Shown: one piece after another, positions 11,521-22,795 of the stretch | How the letters are laid out: every line of letters begins with the position of its first letter | How positions within the stretch are numbered: position 1 is the first letter of the stretch | From: Melieria omissa | Lineage: Eukaryota > Arthropoda > Insecta > Diptera > Ulidiidae | Direction: 5' to 3' | Length of the DNA: 64,000 nt | NCBI GenBank assembly: GCA_963971225.1 | Contig: OZ020268.1 | Span: 57,845,900 to 57,909,899 of the forward strand | Translations under genes and position numbers: made by a program | The notes under the pieces: model-generated | Databases searched by the model: none | Told to the model about the DNA's origin: nothing | The model's input: only the letters and a program-made list of their open reading frames with translations

Positions 11521-12520
11521 TAAAATGAAATATGAAGTAATTGAACTAAATTCCATAAATGAACTTCAATTGATTTGAAATATGAAGTAATTGAATTATA
11601 TTCAATAAATGAACTTCAATTGATTTGGTCGTCTGAAAAATTAATTAAGTAATTTGAAGTAATTGAATTAAATTCCTTAAAAAAACACAAAATGGATATG
11701 TTTGACTGATCAAAAGACTTAGTGGACATATAAAGTAATTGAATAAAATTCCATAAATAAACATCAATTGATTTGGTTGACTGAAAATGAAATTGAGTGG
11801 ATATATGAAGTAATTGAACTAAATTAAATATAAGAACTTCAATTGATTTAGTTAACTGAAAAATTAATTGAATGGAAACATGTAATAATTGAACTAATTT
11901 CCATAACGAAACATTAATTGATTAAATCGACTGAAAAATAAATTGATTGGAAGTATAAAGTAATTGAATTAAATTCCTTAAAAAAACATTAATTTATTTG
12001 TTTGATTGATCAAAGAATTGAGTAGAAATATGAAGTAATTAAATTAAAATCCCTAAATAAACTTCAATTGATTTGGTCGACTGTTCAAAAAATTGAGTGG
12101 AAATATGAAGTCATTGAATTAAAATCCATAAACAAACTTTCATTGATTTGGTAAATGTAAAAATAAGTTGATTTGAAATTTGAAGTAATTGAATTAAATT
12201 CCATAAAATAATTCAATTAGAATTTAATTAATTTCATAAATGAACTTCAACTGATTTGATTGACTGCAAAATTAATTGCATGAAAATATGAAGTCATTGA
12301 ATTAAAATACATAAATAAACTTCGATTAATCAACTGAAATATTAAGTAATTAAATTAAATTCCATAAACAACCTTCAATTGATTTCAATTAAAAAATTAA
12401 TCAAGTGCAAATATGAAGCAATTCAATGAAATTCCCTTAACAAACTTCAATAGATTTAGTCAACTGAAAAACAAATTGAGTGAAAATATGAAGTAAATAA
12501 ACTTCAATGCACTTCATTTT
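11521..12520. repeat. diverged tandem repeat, unit about 75 bp, roughly 13 copies
   Basis: The word TATGAAGTAATTGAATTAAA, followed by CCATAAATAAACTTCAATTG and GATTTGGTYGACTGAAAAAT, returns about every 75 bp (for example near 11531, 11581, 11655, 11731, 11815, 11955, 12031, 12105, 12180, 12285, 12411 and 12484). Copies differ by substitutions and small indels, so the array is old. Confidence 0.8.
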
Positions 12521-14310
12521 TTAGATACAAACTGAAGCAAACTTCAACTCAACTCATAACATTTGGCATAACTCATAGTAAAAATACACATTTTTACCCT
12601 AATTAACAGTTCAATGAGCAGTTAGCTTTGAACTTAAGGTTAAACAATGAGAGATGCAATTATTGATTAGATCAAAGCTAAACTATTTCCGTGTGCAGTT
12701 TGAAACCTGAACAGTATCGAAATTCAGTCCTGAACCCATAATTATTAGCATGTTTGTTCTCTTTTCAACCGAAATAACAAAAGATAGTGTAAATCGATAA
12801 GAAATCAATGCAAACTAAATTTAATTAATGCTTATATTTGTATATTTATGTATGTACCTAATTAAGTGCTACGTAGAACTGTCCAAACTGCAGTTGAGTA
12901 GATACGATTTTCAATGATGCTTAGTTGATTAGTTGATAATATTTAATGCAATTTGTTTATGTCATTCATTTTAATGCACTGGGCAATTGGTTTGTTTATT
13001 TAGATTCGAGTTTAGTACATCGTTAATTAAATTTGTATTTAAATTTGGTTTAGTGCATTTCAAGCATTTCGCATTTAATTTGATTTCTAATTAGACAATC
13101 AAATAGTATCTTGTCATCATCAGGGGGTTAACTAAGTTCGCCATATCGATATGTCGTTGCTTCGCTTTTAATACTTTTTTTAAGTTTTTTAATTGATTAG
13201 GTTTTCAGTTATGTCACTATTTTTTATACTGAATACAGAAAGTTTTCATTTGTTGTGGTATTTTAATGAAATCAGTTTAGTGTCTAACGCTTTACTGATT
13301 TTTAATTATCAAATATGAAATTTGAAATTGACTAGTTGGAAATGTTTTCAGTTAAACGTTTCGTAACAGTTTTACATTGAAGTTGGATTTTTAAGATTTA
13401 TTTGTTATAGAAGTATAGAAAAAAGAGAAGAGTTATCGAAAGTCATTCATTGGTTGCAAATGTGCTACAAGTTTTTGGCAAAAATGGGAAGAAAGTCATG
13501 GAGGAAATTGTTTTGTTTGTAAATATTTTGGGCAGTATTGGGCAAAAAGTTAGTTCGACTAATGAAAAGTGGTTGGCATTGTTATGATTTTAACTACATA
13601 AATAATAAAACCATTAATTCAATTAATTGTTTAATAAACAAAGCTGATTTAATAAAATGTGACCGATGTCGCATGGAATTATTGTTAAATGATTAATAAA
13701 CAAATCTAGTTAATTTAATCTAACTGTTGTAAGGTAACAAATTTCGTTGATTTAATTAATTAATTGAAATTATAAATTGTTTTGGGTTTAAATTTTGCGA
13801 AAAATTAACTAGTTCATAAATTAATTCGATCATAGTTTTGAGATAAAATAAGTAATAATCAATGATGATAATTAAACTACTAATTTACTGACTATATTCA
13901 TTAAGTAATTGTTAAAAAATGCATTAGAAACTTGCAATAATAACTTGAAAAAAAACTTGAAATAACCAGCGACAAAACTAATAAATTATAAAAATGTATT
14001 TCGTAATTTAATCAGTAATTAAATGAGTTAATGAACTAATCCAAAATGTAATGCATACAATAATTACTAATAACATTATTCTTGAAAGTAATTATACCTA
14101 AAAAACTATTGAATAATCAATTGATAAATTATGTTTACAAAATCATCAATATATTATTATTTATACATAAAAAATATATTAAGTGATTCGTTAACTAATG
14201 GAATTAAGAAACTAATCAATTACAATAAATTAATTTATTAATTTATTAACAATGCAAAATTAATCCTTAATAAAATTATTTTTGCACAATTAGTTTATAA
14301 GTAAGTTTTG
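12521..14310. other. AT-rich intergenic spacer
   Basis: No coding frame, terminal repeat or tandem unit that I can support. TTAATTAA-like words become frequent towards the mariner insertion. Confidence 0.5.
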
Positions 14311-14312
14311 TA

Positions 14313-15421
14313 ATAGGGGTACCGGTTAATTTGTGTTTTTTTTGGGGAAAATTGAAGCTTTATTGTGGAAAAATGGTTATAAATTTAATATTCGTAGTAT
14401 TGTCCATCACTAGCTATAACATTTTCCCATTTTTTTTGGCAATTCACGAATACCTTTTCTGAAAAATTCGGCCGGCTTTTCCGCTGTCCACGAATCGATC
14501 CAATTTTTGCGCAATGTCTGGACTATACGGCGGGTGGGGTAGGACATCCCATTTGAGCGTCTCAAGGTAGGTTTTGACGAACTGTGCAACATGTGGCCGA
14601 GCATTGTCATGTTGCAAAATAACCTTGCCGTGCCTTTGTTCGTATTCCGGCCGTCTTTCGCGCTGTGCTCGGCTCAAACGCATCAATTGTCATCGGTAGA
14701 CTTCCCCTGTGATCGTTTCATTCGGTTGCAACAGCTCATAATAGATCACACCCAGCTGGTTCCACCAAATACACAGCATAACCTTCAGGCCATGAATATT
14801 CTGAACGGCCGTCGATGATGATGCATGGCCGGGGTATCCACACGTTGCTCGACGTTTTGGATTATCGTAATGGACCCACTTTTCATCGCTATTGGCAATT
14901 CGATGCAAACAACTTTTTCTTTTGTGCCGTTGGAGCAGTTGTTCACACGTGAAAAATCGGCGTTCGACGTCTCTTGGCTTCAATTCATACGGCACCCAAT
15001 GGCCTACCTTCCGGATCATTCCCAAACGATTGGAAATGGTTTGTTGAGCGACGCCAAGTGATTTTGCAAGTTCTTCTTGCGTTTGGGATGGATCTTGGTC
15101 GAGCAATGTCTCCAATTCGTGATCTTCAAACTTTTTTGGCTGTCCGGGTCGTTCATTGTCCTCCAAGTCAAAATTGCCACTTTTAAACCGTGCAAACCAC
15201 TTCTGGCACGTATGCTCAGCTGGAGCATGCACACCATACACTTCCACCAAAATACGATGACTTTCGGCAGCCTTTTTCTTCATATTGAAGTAATGAAGAA
15301 GTACTCCCCGCAAAAACATGACAATAGCTTTACAACACATATTTGGAAAGTTGAATCACTGTTCACAAAATCAAGTTACGCCATCTGTTAGAAAACCGCA
15401 TGAATTAACCGGTACCCCTAT
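14313..15421 (-). mobile_element. mariner element (DD34D, Mos1/mauritiana-like), inactivated
   Basis: 1109-bp element with inverted ends ATAGGGGTACCGGTTAATT and a TA duplication at 14311-14312 and 15422-15423. It carries a minus-strand mariner transposase frame. Near-perfect ends and a largely readable frame suggest a fairly recent arrival compared with the other relics in the window. Confidence 0.93.
14410..15340 (-). pseudogene. broken mariner transposase
   Basis: The N-terminal part (15340 to 14693) has the helix-turn-helix regions (RFKSGNFD, LGVAQQTISNRL), the WVPYEL linker and the first catalytic Asp (SDEKWVHYD). A TGA at 14690-14692 interrupts the frame. The same frame continues with the second catalytic Asp (LQHDNARPH) and YSPDIA. 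There an internal deletion removes the third Asp region and shifts the frame; the conserved C-terminal WIDSW...FFRKGIRELP block is found in another frame to 14410. Two independent lesions mean it cannot encode an active enzyme. Confidence 0.9.
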
Positions 15422-15718
15422 TATAATAAGTTAATTAATTAAAAGCTAATGAAATTAATAAACTAATCAACTACAATTAATTAATTTATATATTAATCAA
15501 TAATTAAAATAGATTATGTAATGCAAAATTAATCATTAATCAAATTATTTTTTTAATAAGTTAATTTTGTATAATTAGTTAAATAATTAACAAAAAAAAA
15601 TATTAAATTATAAGTTAACTTTAAATAATTAATTAATCATTCCAAAATACCTGCATTGATTCGTTCGTTCGTGATAATTAATCAAGTAATAAATTACAAA
15701 ATTTTAATTCATGAATTA

Positions 15719-16096
15719 GGTTAGGTTAGGTTGCGGTGGCTGCCTCTATAAGAGACACACTCGGAGGCCTGAAAGGCCCATTTTGATACCACATATTTCA
15801 CCCGTTTTTGAACTGTGTATGCAACACTGTTTTGCCAACATATGTTACAGCACACATTTCAAGCGGATGGGGAAAGGGGAGGGGACCTACAGTTTAACGC
15901 CGAATCCGAAGGGCGATTGGCAGTTTTTCGTTCAAACTTGGAGGTTTTGCCATTGCCTGCCAAGAGCGCAATTGTGCGGTGCTTGTAATTCTCATTCCCT
16001 TCATGTGGGTAGCGATAGAAGTAGATGAGTGTTTTACCAGCCCGAGCCAGGAATCGAACCTGGAGTGCGCTACCCGCTGGACTATCGAGGCCGAAT
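15719..16096 (-). mobile_element. SINE type B, complete, with 12-bp target duplication and (AACCT)n tail
   Basis: Flanked by a perfect direct repeat ATTCATGAATTA (15707-15718 and 16097-16108). On the minus strand it begins with a tRNA-like head holding an A-box (TAGTCCAGCGG) and B-box (GGTTCGATTCC). It then shows the core shared with SINE A (TGGCAAAACCTC, CCCTTCGGATTCGGCG, AAACTGTAGGTCCC) and ends in AACCTAACCTAACC. Both boxes of an internal Pol III promoter are intact. The head is part of the element, not an independent tRNA gene. Confidence 0.85.
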
Positions 16097-16298
16097 ATTC
16101 ATGAATTAATTAGTAAACAAATTTTTGTATTAATCAAAAGATTACAAGAAAAAAATCCTAAAAACCAACTCATGCATAAATTAATCATTAATAAAAATTT
16201 TGTCACAACTAATTTGGTATTGCTAATTATAAAATAATTTAATAGTTAATTTATAATTAACTGATTATATTAGCCAGATTATATTATGATTATATTAT

Positions 16299-16625
16299 GC
16301 AGCCGCCGTGGCTCAGTTGGTTAGTGCGCGGTCCAAGCGAGTCGCATGCAGAGCGACGCTAGTTCGAATTCTGCATGTAGTAACACCTAAAAAAAAATAA
16401 CGGGAAACTCGTTTTCTCTTTCGGTGGCTGTCCTCTCAGCTGGAAATGGCAAACCTCTGAGAGTAAAAATTGCCTATGAAAAAGCTCCCAACCTGCCGTT
16501 CGGAACCGGCCTAAAACTGTAGGTCCCTTTCCACCCGCGTACAAAATTCACACGCACAACACGGGTGGTTGCGGGAAGCTAGGCCTTAGTCTCGCGTAAG
16601 CGGGCTGTCGTGCCAATCAATTAAT
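16299..16625 (+). mobile_element. SINE type A, full-length copy
   Basis: tRNA-like head with an A-box TGGCTCAGTTGG (16309-16320) and a B-box AGTTCGAATTC (16361-16371). An A run follows, then the core (TGGCAAACCTCTGAGAG, GCTCCCAACCTGCCGTTCGG, AAACTGTAGGTCCC), a unique 3' part (GGCCTTAGTCTCGCG, GGGCTGTCGTGCC) and an AATTAATT tail. Copies at 43270-43568 and 1228-1371 confirm the ends. The AT-rich flanks make the target duplication ambiguous. Confidence 0.9.
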
Positions 16626-17142
16626 TAATTATATTTATATTAATTAATTGTTTTTAATAAGTAATTAAAAATACATTTGAAATATTAAATTAATATTAGT
16701 TGATCAATGATTAGATTACTAACTAATCAATTACAAAAAATTAGTTCATAAATTATTCTTTAATCAAAACATTTTCGCAACCAATTAGGTATTACTAATT
16801 ATTAAATAAATTAAATAATTAAATAATAATTAAGTTACTATATTAATTAGTAAATTTATTAATAAATAAAAAAAATACATTTGAAATATTAATTAACCAT
16901 TGCTTGAATTATTAACTAATCAAATACAAAAAATTAATTCATAAATAAATCATTGCTCAAAATATTTTCACAACTTATTAGGTATTACTACTTATTAAAT
17001 AATTTAATAGTTAAATTATAATTGAGTGACTATATTAATTAATTTATTAATAAATAATTAAAAATACATTTGAAAGATTATTTTTAGTAAATAATAAAAA
17101 ATACATTTGAAATATTAAATAATCAATTAATAAATGATTAGA
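16626..17142. other. AT-rich spacer
   Basis: Loosely repeated phrases such as AAAATACATTTGAAATATTAA and CAACTAATTAGGTATTACTA recur three times at about 150-200 bp intervals, indicating an old local duplication. Nothing coding is present. Confidence 0.45.
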
Positions 17143-17145
17143 TTA

Positions 17146-17723
17146 CACTACTCGACACGAAAAATGCTTCTAAAAATAAAAGTATTTTTTAGACTAATCT
17201 TTGGCTGCTGAACACAAAACTGAAAATCAACACATCTTCTTAAGAAGCGTTTTCGAAAAAACACGTTTTTTCTCTCTTATCCAACCATCCGGTAACACAA
17301 GTGGCTCGTCGTTGAAAAGAAATTATACATTTTTAAATGGTTTTAAAAAAAAAAAATATATCACCTCAGGTTTTAAAATCTAAGATGAAAGATATATTAT
17401 TTGTGGAAATATTAAGCTTTACGTCAATTGAATTGAAAGAAAAATGTCAAAGTTATGATGCACTGAGTGAAAACACCAACTTTACATTTATTGGACCGTG
17501 CGAACAAATTTTTTAATTTTTCTGAGACCCATCCAAATGTTGATATAGACGTGAAAGAAGAGGTAATTTATAGTAAACTGACATAGTCAGTTTTTCATTT
17601 TCTGACTCAAATTCCTTTTTAAAGGACTTTACAATTTTAAGGACATACACATTTAAAATATATTTTTAAATATTTGCGGTATTTGCGGAGCACGTGATGA
17701 ACCCATTTTTTTGTCGAGTAGTG
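17146..17723. mobile_element. MITE with TTA target duplication
   Basis: 578 bp with inverted ends CACTACTCGACA and TTA on each side (17143-17145, 17724-17726). A TTA duplication suggests PIF/Harbinger type. The interior has no transposase frame. An internal part recurs inverted at 245-402. Confidence 0.75.
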
Positions 17724-17726
17724 TTA

Positions 17727-18926
17727 TTAACTAATCAATTTCAAAAATAATTCATAATCTATTCACTTGTATTAATAAAGTATTGACATAGATAAACGAA
17801 TTAATTACAAGAATTTAATACATCAATTAATACTTTATCAAATTATTTTTGCAACTAATTATTTTGAATTTCTTCAATGATTTTTTTGACAAGTTTATAT
17901 AGAAAGTTTTGCCCAACTCTGTTTGTTTGTGCATGTTTTAAGATTTCTTGGCACTTATGCATATAAATTTTAATTTCATCATATTTTTTCTTACAATTAT
18001 TTTTATAATCTTGTTGTTGTTAATTAGTCATTAGTCTATAGCACACTTGTTGTTGTCTTATAAAATATAACGGCCATGTTGTATGTTTAATTTAATTGTT
18101 GCATTTTCGGGGACACTCTTAGAAATTATCTATACTATACATTTATGTATGTGTAGGTATGTTTTACATGCATGTATGTATGTATGCTCGAATGTATAAA
18201 GTTTACACAAAACTTATACAACTTACACAACATATAATTAAATACTGAAATCCCGCTCAATTCTCACTTAAAAATATATAAAATACTGTACTGAACTACG
18301 AGTATGTAATATACATACACATGCACGTATATGCTCACATGTACCTATGCTTATGCATTATGCATTATACGACACACCACATGTGGTTTTGTGTTGCCTG
18401 CCTGCATGTAAATATTCTTAAAAACTTCATCAGCTAACGGTGTTCGTATGCAATAAATTGCGTTCTTGTCTTTTTTGAGGATATTGCATTTTATAAATGT
18501 TCTATGATTTTTTTGTTAAAGCCTCGTTTTAAGCATTTTTGTTTTGTTGCGTTAACATTTGTTAGGGGCCATCACGCTGCTTTTTCACTTTTTCAAAATT
18601 TCGACTCCTTCCATCAGCTGGCGGCTTGTCGAAATGCAGCGAGTCACCCTGTATTACCTCCAATTAACTTATGAACTGCAGCATTGCACTCGAATTGCCG
18701 CCTTGACCGACACGCCAACAGACACTTGACACGCACACGCACACATGCACACATAAATTGTTATACTAAAACTTGGGCCTAATCTAAGTTAATTAAACTG
18801 TTTGCTTTGTGAAAAATACTGTGCAGTTTGAGCGTGTCAGCCTCAGAGTGGCGCGCTGCCGTTCGCCTACATGGTGTGCGTGCGCGCCATGCTGCCACGC
18901 CCTCTCGACTAACTGAAGATGCTGCG
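17727..18926. other. 3' flank of the UNC93-like gene
   Basis: The right part presumably includes the 3' UTR of the minus-strand UNC93 gene. It contains ATGTATGTATG-type and CACACGCACACATGC low-complexity stretches. I could not choose a poly(A) signal with confidence. Confidence 0.4.
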
Positions 18927-21900
18927 TCATAAGTTGATCATGTGCGACTTGCGCTGCGCCTCCAGTCGGATCTCGAGCATCGCGTACGGCGGCACGCTCA
19001 CCACCAGAATGATGACCAGAACGATGATCTTGGGCGTCTCGCACATAAAGCCGTGCGCTGCGAACGTAATGCCCAGCCCCAGGAAGCGGAAACCTTGCAG
19101 CGGCGCGGCCACTTCGGCGGCATGGTTGGCATGGTTGAGCGTGATCAGCGCGAGCAGCAGCGTCTCCCACATGCCGTTGCAGGCGCCCCACGACGCGGCC
19201 AGCACGTAGAAGAGTGCGCTGTCGTCGCTGGACGGCTTCCAGCTGGAGAGGGCGAGCAGCAAGCAGGAGTGAAAGAAAAAGCCGGCCACTGTCATGAAAA
19301 AAAAGTCAAGGAATAAGAAGAATGCATCGTATGAAGGTCTTTCAGGCCATACTCACAGATGACAACAATGCGCTTCGTGTGGCGCAACAGCATGCTGAGC
19401 GTACACGAGACGATGGCCTGCATCAGGCCCATGCCAATGAGGGCGCCGGCCACCATGCTGATGCCCAGCGAGCACGAGACAAACGCCTGCAAACGAACAA
19501 AATATTAGCGGTTAGCGCTGACCACTTTGATTGGTCGATCGCGTTCGGCGCCCACTCACCCGCAAAAAGTCGGCCAGCATGTAGGCCTGCTCGGTGCCAA
19601 TGAAGTAGGCCATGGGGCCGGCGAAGAGCAGCGTGTCGGTGATGCCTTTGATGCGCTCGCGCCGGAAGGTGCCCTGTATGCGGCCGACGAGCACGGACAG
19701 CACCACCGCCGCCACGGACAGCACCCAGTAGAGGCCGATCAGCGTCATGACGCCGGCGCGCGCCTGGCCATTGATAAAGTGCGTGTAGATGGTGGCGTCG
19801 TCGGTGTTGTTGCTGTCGCTGTTGCTGTCGAGCAGCGTATTGTCGCTGAGCTGCCACACGGGGCACATGTCGGCGCCGCAGATGCGCTCGCCGTGCTCGT
19901 TGTGGTTGTAAAAGTCGTCAAAGTAGCCGGGAATATGCGGCAGAAAGCCCGAGAAGCCGGCGTATGGCCGTGACTGCAGCGCCAACGGAGTGGGCAGTGT
20001 TTCGTTGGCACCACCCGCCTCCGGAGTGCCGAGCGGAGATGTTAACGTGGGCGTCGGTGTTGGCGTCGTTGCCGTTGCAACGCCAAAGTCGAAACAGTTC
20101 CAGTCGCTGGAGGTGCAGGCCAGCGTCACCGAGGCCACTAGGGCGCCCACAATGATGCCCAGATCCTGCGCGGCCTGGAACCAGCGCGCCATGCGCCGCA
20201 CCTTCTGATCGCGATTGCAGAACATTTTGTGCTCGTCGAGCGGATCGACGGGGTGCGCCGTGCTCAGCGTGCACTCGTGCTGCGAGCAGCTGAGCTTGCT
20301 GCCGAAGTGAACGACGAGCGCAATCTTGCTGATGCGCGCCGGACTGAGCGTGAGGCCGAGCAGCAGGTAGGCGGGCAGCAGCGTGTAGATGGAGGGATAG
20401 AGGTGGCAGAGTAAAAAGACGCTGACCGCCACGTAGTTGGCGGCCACCAGCAGTGTGTAGCCGAACTTCTGGACGAGGCGTTTGGTCAGCAGGCACATGC
20501 CGGCCCCGATCAGAAAGCTGCCGCTGAGCAGCAGCGAGCCAATGTTGGGCCCGACGTGCAGCCACTGCTCGCGATGGTGCCACACCGAATTGGAGCCCTG
20601 CAGCGCTAGCAGTGGCAGCAGCACGGCGCACACGAGTCCGTGCGCCACGGCGAAGAAGGTGAAGTTGCGGCAGATCTTGTGGCGCACATGCGGCGGAATC
20701 TTGTGACGGCAGTTGCGATTGTTGAGCGTGATGAGGCGCCGTATCGAGGTGGCGCCGATGGAGCTGTTGATGGACTCGCGGCGCCTGGAGGCGGCCAGCG
20801 CCGCCTGCACCTGGTACGACGAGACCGGGTTGATGCGGTGCGAGCGCGTCGACACCGGCGAGTAGGCGGCGAGGTGCTGCAGTGAGAAGAGAGAGCGCGG
20901 CTAGAGAGGATTGTAGTGGTGTTGGTGATTGGAGGACAAATTGAATGAAAGCCAATTATAAGGAATTACAAAAACAACAATTTCACACAATAAAACAAAA
21001 ATTGTAAGGTTTGGATTTGTTGTGTCATTTTCAATTATTTGACGAGTGGAAATAACTTAAAGTTTCATTAAAAATTTACACAATACTGTTTTCACCCTTG
21101 GAATTTCTTCGAAATACTCCACGTTTAACGAAACCGCACTCATTCCCATCTCAGAGGACATGGATTTTCAAGCAATGCGCCCGAAATTCCACTCGAGCGC
21201 CGCAACCAAAATCTCATTCATAAAATCGTGGCTGTATTTTAATCCCATTACGCCGGCAACGTCACTGCGCAACACCTTCTTGTTAGGACGCACAATAGCC
21301 GTCGCTTCTGTCCTCCCATACGCCCAAAAGTATGCCACAATGCGTCGTAAACAATACGTCGTCGATATGTTCGCTTCGTTGCCCACCTCTCGCTACTGCG
21401 GCCGTGCCGTTCCTACAACGTCCCAAACTCCTGTCGGCGACCCTCGTCATGCCCCCGCCCCTCGTGCCTTAACCATGCAGCAAATTCTTTCAAAACAAAC
21501 TAACCTCAAACCCAAACCCAAGTGCCACTCCAACCCACTCACCTCCATCATTTGCTCGTCCCAAATGTTGTGCGCTGCGCCCGAGCTGCGCGTCCGCAGC
21601 ACTCGATGCCGCGAGGTGAGCGAGTGTCGGTAGTGCTGATGCTGGTGGTAGTGCTTGGCCACCAGGCCGGGCGTGCCCTGGCCGAGCAGTGCAGCGCCAC
21701 CCACTGCAAAGCTGCTCAGCGCCGTGGTCGCAGTGGTCGCTGAGTTGGTTGTGGCTGCACCGGCGGCACCGCTGAAGCTGCCAATGCCACCAGTTGCTGC
21801 CGCAGCGCTGGTGATGTGCGCAGCGCCGACTGCAGCCGCCATGCCGAGTGTGCCGCCGCCCATACCCAGACCGGCCATCAAGTAGGCATTGTACGACGAC

Positions 21901-22795
21901 TGCTGCGCAAGGGGGAAAGAGGAAGAGGAAGCGGTTGGGTGATAAATATTGAATGAAAATTGGGCAGCCGACATTTTATATGCAGCGTGTATGTGTATAT
22001 GTGTGGGTATGTCTGCGTTTCAGAGTGGGTCAATGTTTTAACTGAGAGAATGCGAACAGAAGAGAGTCGTTGCATGTGTTGGCTCTGTTGCATTGGTAGC
22101 GAACCAGTGTTGCCAGTGATTTGCAAATTTGATATGAGATAAGTGAATTGATTTGCAAAAATTAAAAAAAGAAAAAGTCCAAAAGGTCAAATTATATGCA
22201 AACTGGAGATTTTAAAGAAGTTTAAAACATACACAATTAAAGACTTGTATGAAATTAATTATTAAACAAGCAAATAATTGTCAACTAGAATTAATCATCA
22301 AGGTCTGGTAGACTTAAGCTGCCTTTTCGTTCAGTGTTGCCACTTAAACATTTTTTTCCGACCAAATTTCCGACCAAATCCGACCTCAACCGACCAAATT
22401 AAAATTTTGTGTTATCTCTAAACTAATTTTTAAATTACAATTTAATTTAATTTAATAAATTTTGTGTACTAATGAAAAGATATTCACCGACCGAAATTCG
22501 TTTAAGCAGACCAGCGGACCAAAGTAAAAATATCTGACCAATTTTGGACCGAAAAGACCAAAAGCGGTAACTCTGTTTTCGTTATCAACAATGACTCTTT
22601 TCTGTCCGGTCTTTCTCGGCATTTCCTTTTAGGCCAACTTACCTTTCGCTGCGCAAATAAGGCCAAACGTTCGCGCTCCCGACTTGAATCTCTGGCGCGT
22701 TGCTCTCGCAGCTGCTCGCGATGCTCGCGTTCCCGACGTTTCTCGCGTCTGCGCTCAATCTCCTCCAGCTCATGTAAATTTGGTAGGCTACCCAT
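18927..22795 (-). CDS. UNC93-like multi-pass membrane protein
   Basis: Member of the UNC-93 branch of the major facilitator superfamily. C. elegans UNC-93 regulates a two-pore potassium channel and vertebrate UNC93B1 traffics Toll-like receptors; the insect role is not known to me. Exons 22795-22643, 21902-21543, 20876-19560, 19486-19357 and 19288-18927 join in frame to 773 residues. Exon 1 (MGSLPNLHELEEIE...) is charged Arg/Glu-rich coil; exon 2 is Ala/Gly-rich. Exons 3-5 hold the transmembrane core: AHGLVCAVLLPLLALQ, GPNIGSLLLSGSFLIG, FGYTLLVAANYVAVSVFLL, AAQDLGIIVGALVASVTL, then a long loop with a TPTPTPT run and NET/NNT glycosylation sites, and further helices ending EIRLEAQRKSHMINL. The ATG at 22795 is in good context (AACATGG). 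Exons are much GC-richer than their surroundings. Intron 1 carries a hAT MITE. Untranslated 5' exons may lie further right. Confidence 0.9.
22332..22575. mobile_element. hAT-type MITE in UNC93 intron 1
   Basis: 244 bp with imperfect inverted ends CAGTGTTGCCACTT / CAGAGTTACCGCTT and a perfect 8-bp duplication TTTTCGTT (22324-22331 and 22576-22583). An 8-bp target with CAGNG ends is the hAT signature. The interior is full of CCGACC/GACCAAA words. No coding capacity. Confidence 0.8.

Noticed and set aside
11521..12520. CRISPR-like array
   Set aside because: The ~75-bp units are contiguous and diverged with no unique spacers, and the genome is eukaryotic.
16020..16094. Possible tRNA gene on the minus strand
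   Set aside because: A-box and B-box are present, but the sequence continues into a SINE core and lies inside a 12-bp target duplication. The acceptor stem does not pair properly.
16299..16385. Possible tRNA gene on the plus strand
   Set aside because: It is the head of SINE A; two further copies of the element carry or lack the same head.
19918..20955. 345-codon minus-strand frame over the UNC93 exon
   Set aside because: An out-of-frame reading of GC-rich coding DNA, Ala/Arg-rich with no domain; the UNC93 frame explains the segment.
21160..21633. 157-codon plus-strand frame
   Set aside because: Its right part is antisense to UNC93 exon 2 and the rest has no family resemblance; GC-rich exons create such shadows.
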